A stretch of 64,000 nt of DNA from Candidimonas sp. SYP-B2681 (GTDB taxonomy: Bacteria; Pseudomonadota; Gammaproteobacteria; Burkholderiales; Burkholderiaceae_B), in contig NZ_RYDV01000001.1 in the NCBI RefSeq assembly GCF_003971065.1, positions 496,001 through 560,000 of the forward strand, given 5' to 3'. Below, in pieces: positions 59,523-64,000 of this stretch. How positions within the stretch are numbered: position 1 is the stretch's first letter; every line of letters starts with the position of its first letter. Below the pieces are notes generated by a model that was given only the letters and a program-made list of their open reading frames with translations, was not told where the DNA came from and did not search any database. Both the position numbers and the translations under genes were made by a program.

Positions 59523-59726
59523 TCAAGTTGGGACTTTACGCAGCATTTCGGGCCCCGTAACGCCGGCGGCGATCTCGCGCAAAGCTGTAACGGTGGGTTT
59601 GTCTTTGCTGTCAATGCGCGGTTCGTGACCTTGTGCCAGTTCGCGTGCACGATAAGTGGCGGCGAGAGTCAGGTTAAAGCGATTCGGGATTTTTTCCAGA
59701 CAGTCTTCGACAGTAATACGGGCCAT
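59523..59726 (-). CDS. rpoZ: RNA polymerase omega subunit
   Basis: The 67-residue protein has the omega pattern [20 protein letters not shown] and an [12 protein letters not shown] segment, cited by cores [10 protein letters not shown] and YRARELAQG. It stabilises the beta-prime subunit and in some bacteria mediates ppGpp binding. It lies between gmk and spoT, 18 bp upstream of the spoT start, as in many proteobacteria. Confidence 0.95.
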   Translation of the reverse strand: MARITVEDCLEKIPNRFNLTLAATYRARELAQGHEPRIDSKDKPTVTALREIAAGVTGPEMLRKVPT

Positions 59727-59760
59727 GGTAAACCTATAAGCAGATGTTTTTATGGGAAGG

Positions 59761-60396
59761 TCAGGCAGGAGTTTTACTAATGCCTAACTGTGAAAAAAGG
59801 TCGGCATTGCGGGCGGCTTGAGTAGCATAGCGCAAACGTGTCGCTGCAACAATTTGCCCCAGTTGTAGCAATGCGGTGCTAAATTCTTGATTAATAATAA
59901 CATATTGGCACTCTGATACGTGCGACATTTCCCCGCCTGCAGCGAGCAGTCGGCGTGAGATCACGTGCGGCGCGTCTTGCCCTCGGTTCGTTAGACGCAT
60001 TTCCAGCGCTTCGATTGACGGGGGCAAGATAAAAATGCCTACCGCCTGCGGGTAATGTTCACGGACCTGACGGGCGCCTTGCCAGTCAATCTCCAGCAGT
60101 ATGTCTTTACCTTGACCAAGGGCTTGGTCAATGCGGTCGCGTGGCGTGCCGTAAAAATTGCCATGGACTTCAGCCCATTCCAGCATGGCGTTTTGATCAC
60201 GCATTGCCAGAAATTCATCCGCAGTGACGAAGCGATAATGCTTCCCAGCCTCCTCGCCGGGACGGGGCGCGCGGGTCGTGCATGAGATCGACAGTTGAAG
60301 GCTTGGATCTTCGGCGAGAAGCGCGTTGACCAAGCTGGATTTCCCTGCCCCGCTAGGGGCCACGACCATGAAGATATTGCCAGAAGAAGATGTCAT
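59761..60396 (-). CDS. gmk: guanylate kinase
   Basis: The 211-residue protein (ATG 60396; frame opens at 60414) has P-loop [15 protein letters not shown] near residue 13. The guanylate kinase signature ([17 protein letters not shown]) lies near residue 48. The lid and base-binding regions are present. It phosphorylates GMP to GDP. It heads the gmk-rpoZ-spoT operon. yicC, often upstream, is not here. Confidence 0.95.
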   Translation of the reverse strand: MTSSSGNIFMVVAPSGAGKSSLVNALLAEDPSLQLSISCTTRAPRPGEEAGKHYRFVTADEFLAMRDQNAMLEWAEVHGNFYGTPRDRIDQALGQGKDILLEIDWQGARQVREHYPQAVGIFILPPSIEALEMRLTNRGQDAPHVISRRLLAAGGEMSHVSECQYVIINQEFSTALLQLGQIVAATRLRYATQAARNADLFSQLGISKTPA

Positions 60397-60487
60397 GAAT
60401 ATTGGTGGTAACAATTAAACAGCGCAGGGTAATAAATCCTTCGCTCTCGTACGCCTACTGCGGGGTTAACGCTGAACGTTTTCAAAG

Positions 60488-60516
60488 CCGCGGCGAATGT
60501 CAGCGCTACGCCGCGG
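60488..60516 (-). terminator. hairpin downstream of the 109-residue unknown gene
   Basis: CCGCGGCG (60488-60495) and CGCCGCGG (60509-60516) form an 8-bp stem with a 13-nt loop. It follows the stop of the unknown gene at 60524 on the minus strand, and only a weak T-run follows (CTTTG). It separates that gene from gmk. Confidence 0.45.
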
Positions 60517-60523
60517 ATTATCG

Positions 60524-60853
60524 CTAGTCTTGAATGGCGTTATTGCTTTGCCCGAGTTCTTCGAGGGCATCAAGATAGGTTCGCTGATCAGAACACATAA
60601 ATACGGCGGCATCGCCAGGATTCATATTGAAAGTGATGTCCTGAATCTGTTCGTGGACTTCATCCGGATGGCTTATGGCAGCTACGTGCACATCGCCGTC
60701 CTGTTCGAATTGTTCCGGAGGTACGAAGTCGGCCACCAGGTTGATATCTGGTTCGCTAAGCACCACATAGGCCCGGAAGTGAAGGTCTTCGATGCTGACG
60801 TCCAAAACGACGCCTTGCTGGAGTGTTTCTACAATGTGGCTATGAACATTCAT
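60524..60853 (-). CDS. conserved-looking acidic protein, unknown function
   Basis: I do not recognise the 109-residue product. It is soluble, acidic and Val/Asp/Glu-rich, with no signal peptide or membrane helix. Its start at 60853 lies 14 bp inside the end of the upstream methyltransferase gene, a translational coupling that argues for a real gene. The overlapping plus-strand frame (60497-60883) is less credible. Possibly it is a partner of the methyltransferase. Confidence 0.6.
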   Translation of the reverse strand: MNVHSHIVETLQQGVVLDVSIEDLHFRAYVVLSEPDINLVADFVPPEQFEQDGDVHVAAISHPDEVHEQIQDITFNMNPGDAAVFMCSDQRTYLDALEELGQSNNAIQD

Positions 60854-61484
60854 TGGCGGGATGCGGCAGTTTGGCTGATTTGAATGAAAATGTACTGATG
60901 TTGGCCGGTGGCAGGTTCGCCCAGACTACTTTGGAATTTATTTGATGGCTTAATATAGAAGCGCGCCACTTAGGCAATCCAAGATTGTACGTGAATTGAA
61001 TGGCGACCCCACCGTCATGCAGTAATTCCCGCCATTGCTGCAGAATGGATTGGGTAATGGGCTCTGACAATGAACATAGGGGTAGGCTCGAGACGATAGC
61101 CTGTATCTTGACGTTTCGTGGGATCAGTTGGATTAAATCGGCAGCGTTTCCGTGTATGACTTCAACGTCCGGGAAGCGTTCACGAAGTCGTTGCACGAAA
61201 GGGCTGGAAAACTCAACCACTCTTAATCGTTCCGGTGCTACACCGTGGTCCAGCAGCGCACGGGTAATGACTCCTGTCCCGCCTCCCAATTCGATAATCA
61301 ATCCGTCGTTTGAGCCTGGAAGTTGCCTGGCCATTTGGCGTGCAAGAAATTTCGAGCTAGGACAGATGGCGCCGATAGCGCCAGGCCGATTGCAAAGCTC
61401 CTGAAGAAAAACCCCAGGAGCGATGGTTTTAAGATATTTGGAAACCCGTCGGGCGCGACCCAGCGCGAGGACTCGAAGCATCAT
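60840..61484 (-). CDS. class I SAM methyltransferase, phospholipid N-methyltransferase-like
   Basis: The 214-residue protein has the SAM motif IELGGGTGVITRALL near residue 64 and a motif II/III region with VVEFSSPFVQRL and VIHGNAADL. IVSSLPLCSLSEP near residue 129 resembles PmtA/KsgA-like methyltransferases. The basic N-terminus (residues 1-20) could help membrane binding. Phosphatidylethanolamine N-methylation is a plausible role; the family also includes rRNA dimethyltransferases. It is coupled to the unknown acidic protein gene. Confidence 0.82.
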   Translation of the reverse strand: MMLRVLALGRARRVSKYLKTIAPGVFLQELCNRPGAIGAICPSSKFLARQMARQLPGSNDGLIIELGGGTGVITRALLDHGVAPERLRVVEFSSPFVQRLRERFPDVEVIHGNAADLIQLIPRNVKIQAIVSSLPLCSLSEPITQSILQQWRELLHDGGVAIQFTYNLGLPKWRASILSHQINSKVVWANLPPANISTFSFKSAKLPHPANECS

Positions 61485-61631
61485 GCAGAACCTATCTTAT
61501 TCAAGTTGCGTAACGTTAACAGCTGATGCATGGAACGCAATGTCGAAATGTTAATACCAATACCTTGCTGCAACATTAGAGACGTATCGGTTTGGTCCTA
61601 CGGTGAAGATATACGGCAGCTGACGCACCGA

Positions 61632-62429
61632 TCAAGCCGTCACCAACCCGGCTAGATCCAGCGTCGCAATAACGGGAACGTGATCGGAAGGCTGTTCATT
61701 GGCTCGAGGCGCCTTGTCAATGACACACGTGCTGCAATAGGGCTGTAGCGCTTCTGAGAGCAATACGTGGTCAATACGCAGACCTGCATTCCGGCGGAAT
61801 GCAAAGCGCCGGTAATCCCACCAAGTAAACGATTTCTCTTCCTGGTCAAACTGACGAAACGCATCAGATAGCCCGAGGTCGAGCAAACACCGAAACGCCT
61901 CACGTTCGGCCTCGGACACAAGAACTTCGCCGATCCACTTCATGGGGTCGTGGACGTCCTCGTCTTTGGGCGCCACGTTGTAATCACCGAGAATTGCCAG
62001 GCGCGGGTAGCGTTCAAGCTCGTCGCGCAACCAAGCGTGCAACGCGGCATACCACTTGAGCTTATATTCATATTTGTCGCTTCCGACCGACTGGCCGTTA
62101 GGACAATAAGCACTGATGACACGGATATCGCCTATAGGGCTGTCAAGCGTTGCGGCAATGATGCGCTGCTGGTGATCTTCGAACAGCGGAAGGTTGCGCT
62201 GTACATCGCTACTACCGGCACGCGTCACGATGGCAACTCCGTTGTACGTCTTCTGGCCAGCCCAGGCGGCCTGATAGCCAATTTCCTGAAAGGCGTCCAG
62301 CGGAAATTTTTCGTCAGGCAACTTAAGTTCTTGAAGACACAAGGCGTCGACTGGATTTGCGGCCAGCCAATCCAGCACTTGTGGAAGCCTAACTTTCAAG
62401 GAGTTGATATTCCAGGTCGCGAGTTTCAT
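61632..62429 (-). CDS. xthA: exodeoxyribonuclease III
   Basis: The 265-residue protein has the AP endonuclease/ExoIII pattern: MKLATWNINSLK with the catalytic Asn, LCLQELK with Glu34, and LGDYNVAPKDEDVHD. RIDHVLLS and SDHVPVIATLDL bring the His-Asp pair. It removes nucleotides from 3' ends and nicks abasic sites in base-excision repair. It starts at 62429 and runs on the minus strand. Confidence 0.95.
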   Translation of the reverse strand: MKLATWNINSLKVRLPQVLDWLAANPVDALCLQELKLPDEKFPLDAFQEIGYQAAWAGQKTYNGVAIVTRAGSSDVQRNLPLFEDHQQRIIAATLDSPIGDIRVISAYCPNGQSVGSDKYEYKLKWYAALHAWLRDELERYPRLAILGDYNVAPKDEDVHDPMKWIGEVLVSEAEREAFRCLLDLGLSDAFRQFDQEEKSFTWWDYRRFAFRRNAGLRIDHVLLSEALQPYCSTCVIDKAPRANEQPSDHVPVIATLDLAGLVTA

Positions 62430-62593
62430 TTTTTATGTTCAGCTTTCGTCATATCAGGCGAAATAATGCTTGCGCCTGTGGTCAAACAGTGCCAGGTTGG
62501 CGAAGCATAGTGTATCAGCGAAGCTTTCCATCGAGCCTAAGTCTTTGAGCTAATTAGCTTTATTTGCAGTAATGAAGTACCCTAATAGAGTAC

Positions 62594-62614
62594 AGAGGCG
62601 CGGGGTGCGCCTCT
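62594..62614 (+). other. leader hairpin upstream of small ORF
   Basis: AGAGGCGC (62594-62601) and GCGCCTCT (62607-62614) form a perfect 8-bp stem with a GGGGT loop. It ends 10 bp before the AAAGGAG ribosome site of the small gene at 62641 and is not followed by a T-run, so it looks like a regulatory or stabilising leader structure. Confidence 0.55.
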
Positions 62615-62640
62615 TGTAATGCATAAAGGAGAAAGCTAGC

Positions 62641-62784
62641 ATGGCAACAAAACCGACCCAAAAAAAGCAACCTTTTGTAATTGAGCCGCTTAATTGGGTG
62701 GCTCCTGAAGTAGACCGCGACGAACAGGTTAAACGCACCGAAGATGCGAAGCAACCGACGCCTGGGAAGGAATCCCGCAGTTAA
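62641..62784 (+). CDS. small basic protein of 47 residues, unknown function
   Basis: ATG at 62641 follows AAAGGAG (62625-62631) by nine bases and opens a 47-residue frame ending with TAA at 62782-62784. The product begins MATKPTQKKQPFVIEP, then LNWVAPEVDRDEQVKR, and is rich in Lys, Pro, Glu and Asp with no membrane helix; it is probably disordered. A structured leader (62594-62614) and a perfect terminator (62806-62838) frame it, as expected for an independent transcript. I know of no family for it. Confidence 0.65.
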   Translation: MATKPTQKKQPFVIEPLNWVAPEVDRDEQVKRTEDAKQPTPGKESRS

Positions 62785-62805
62785 GGGTCAACATAACCCG
62801 TAGCC

Positions 62806-62838
62806 AACGGCAGGAGTAATTCCTGCCGTTTTTTTTTT
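62806..62838 (+). terminator. strong intrinsic terminator after small ORF
   Basis: AACGGCAGGA (62806-62815) and TCCTGCCGTT (62821-62830) form a perfect 10-bp stem with a 5-nt loop, followed by a run of T residues to 62838. It ends 22 bp after the small ORF stop and isolates it from the thiolase gene. Confidence 0.9.
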
Positions 62839-62904
62839 AACAGACGGGAATAGCGCGCTAATATTCGGTATTAACCGATGCTGTTAAAAACTAGGAGACT
62901 CAAC

Positions 62905-64000
62905 ATGGAAGACGTAGTCGTAATTGGAGCATGCCGCACTGCAATAGGCGATTTCGGTGGTGGCCTGAAAGACGTGCCGCCATGTGATTTGGGCGCCGCG
63001 GTGGTGCGTTCCGTTCTCGAGCGAAGCAACATTTCCGGGGCCGACGTCGAGCACGTGGTTTTTGGCCACGTCATCAACACAGAGCCGCGTGATATGTATC
63101 TATCCAGGGTAGCAGCGATGAATGCCGGCGTCGGCGAGTCGACCCCTGCATTTAATGTGAATCGTCTGTGTGGGTCTGGACTGCAAGCAATCATATCAGC
63201 CGCACAGGCGCTCAAGCTAGGTGATGCGCAGGTAGCCATTGGCGCCGGAGCCGAGAGCATGAGCAGGGCGCCGTACATTGCTCCCTCTCAGCGATGGGGC
63301 GCGCGTATGGGTGACAGCGTGATGATCGACATGATGAACGGTGCATTATCCGACCCGTTCGACAAGATCCATATGGGCGTGACAGCGGAAAACGTAGCGA
63401 AGAAATATGGCATTTCTCGCGACGATCAAGATGCGCTTGCTCTGTCATCACATCAGCGTGCCGAAGCGGCTATCACCAAGGGCTATTTTAAAGAGCAGAT
63501 CGTCCCTATTGTTCAAAAGACACGTAAGGGCGATGTGGTTTTCGACACAGACGAACACGTGCGCATCGGTGCAAAAGCCGAAAATTTTTCCGCCTTAAGG
63601 GCCGTCTTTGTGAAAGAAAACGGGACCGTCACCGCGGGCAATGCTTCAGGCCTGAATGACGGTGCTGGGGCAGTGCTCCTCATGACCGCCAGCGCAGCCA
63701 AGGCTCGTGGCTTGAAGCCAATGGCGCGCCTGGTTTCGTATGGCCATGCCGGCGTCGACCCTAAATATATGGGAATTGGCCCCGTTCCGGCGACCCGTAT
63801 CGCGCTCGAGAAGGCGGGTATTAGCATTGCGCAGCTTGACGTCATTGAAGCAAATGAAGCGTTTGCTGCCCAAGCCTGCGCAGTCAGCAAAGAACTCGGA
63901 TTCGATAGCCAGAAACTGAATCCCAACGGAAGCGGAATCGGCTTAGGGCACCCTATCGGAGCAACAGGGGCCATCATCACGGTCAAGGCGCTTCACGAAC
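62905..64000 (+). CDS. acetyl-CoA acetyltransferase (thiolase), partial
   Basis: ATG 62905 follows AGGAG by seven bases, and the frame runs open to the right edge, 365 residues. Catalytic Cys89 lies in NRLCGSGLQ, and the GHPIGATGA segment near residue 349 brings the catalytic His. The second catalytic Cys lies beyond the window. It condenses or cleaves acetyl-CoA/acetoacetyl-CoA, in polyhydroxyalkanoate or fatty acid metabolism. About 25-30 residues are missing at the 3' end. Confidence 0.93.
   Translation, partial: MEDVVVIGACRTAIGDFGGGLKDVPPCDLGAAVVRSVLERSNISGADVEHVVFGHVINTEPRDMYLSRVAAMNAGVGESTPAFNVNRLCGSGLQAIISAAQALKLGDAQVAIGAGAESMSRAPYIAPSQRWGARMGDSVMIDMMNGALSDPFDKIHMGVTAENVAKKYGISRDDQDALALSSHQRAEAAITKGYFKEQIVPIVQKTRKGDVVFDTDEHVRIGAKAENFSALRAVFVKENGTVTAGNASGLNDGAGAVLLMTASAAKARGLKPMARLVSYGHAGVDPKYMGIGPVPATRIALEKAGISIAQLDVIEANEAFAAQACAVSKELGFDSQKLNPNGSGIGLGHPIGATGAIITVKALHE

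Noticed and set aside
60497-60883. Plus-strand open frame of 128 codons over the acidic protein gene
   Set aside because: The opposite-strand gene at 60524-60853 has the better start context, is coupled to its neighbour and has a more natural composition.
62871-63278. Minus-strand open frame of 135 codons over the thiolase gene
   Set aside because: It runs opposite to a full thiolase reading frame with conserved catalytic motifs; the composition is low-complexity and no ribosome site or family match is seen.

Overview
The window is chromosomal DNA of a betaproteobacterium, most likely Burkholderiales, family Alcaligenaceae (Bordetella/Achromobacter/Pusillimonas relatives). The signs are a Bug-type (TctC) receptor, a DctP receptor resembling the Bordetella pyroglutamate binders, a pcm gene with an extended N-terminus, the gmk-rpoZ-spoT operon, fused hyuA-hyuB, and moderate-to-high GC. 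The genus cannot be fixed from the sequence alone. I found no rRNA, tRNA, CRISPR array, insertion sequence or prophage.

Layout. 0-10 kb: a mixed block of small metabolic and transport genes (Mut7-C protein cut by the window edge, PhzF-like isomerase, lipoprotein, Lrp regulator with divergent DMT exporter, YecE-like protein, a decayed TPR gene, SDR, DUF924, MFS, LrgA/LrgB). 10-22 kb: acyl-CoA synthetase, YajQ next to a diguanylate cyclase, an ABC-2 exporter, bifunctional NAD(P)HX repair enzyme, HAD phosphatase, tadA, an LD-carboxypeptidase with a His-rich N-terminus, a YbiT-type ABC-F protein and a YigZ/IMPACT protein. 22-43 kb: housekeeping genes (thioredoxin, purine permease, tsaD, plsY, surE-pcm-nlpD-exonuclease, Spy-like protein, rlmD, argH, mechanosensitive channel, P-II, gamma-glutamyltransferase family protein, yaeQ, ubiC, pseudouridine synthase, rlmJ, glycerophosphodiesterase, ppiD, tesA with a divergent ABC ATPase).

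43.6-54.3 kb is the most accessory-looking part. It holds a broken Bug receptor gene, a LysR regulator, an aconitase-family enzyme with its swivel domain at the N-terminus, a complete DctPQM TRAP transporter, and a divergent fused 5-oxoprolinase/hydantoinase. The TRAP system and oxoprolinase together read as a pyroglutamate uptake and hydrolysis module (inference). 54-64 kb returns to ordinary genes: a second DMT transporter, an M23 peptidase, AzlCD, the gmk-rpoZ-spoT operon, a phospholipid-methyltransferase-like gene coupled to an unknown small gene, exodeoxyribonuclease III, an unlisted 47-residue small protein with a structured leader and a perfect terminator, and a thiolase cut by the right edge.

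The least expected signals are an 84-nt nest of inverted repeats upstream of the SDR gene, the small protein gene at 62.6 kb, two pseudogenes formed by internal deletions, and an orphan terminator upstream of ppiD. I saw no complete new multi-gene defence or mobile system.
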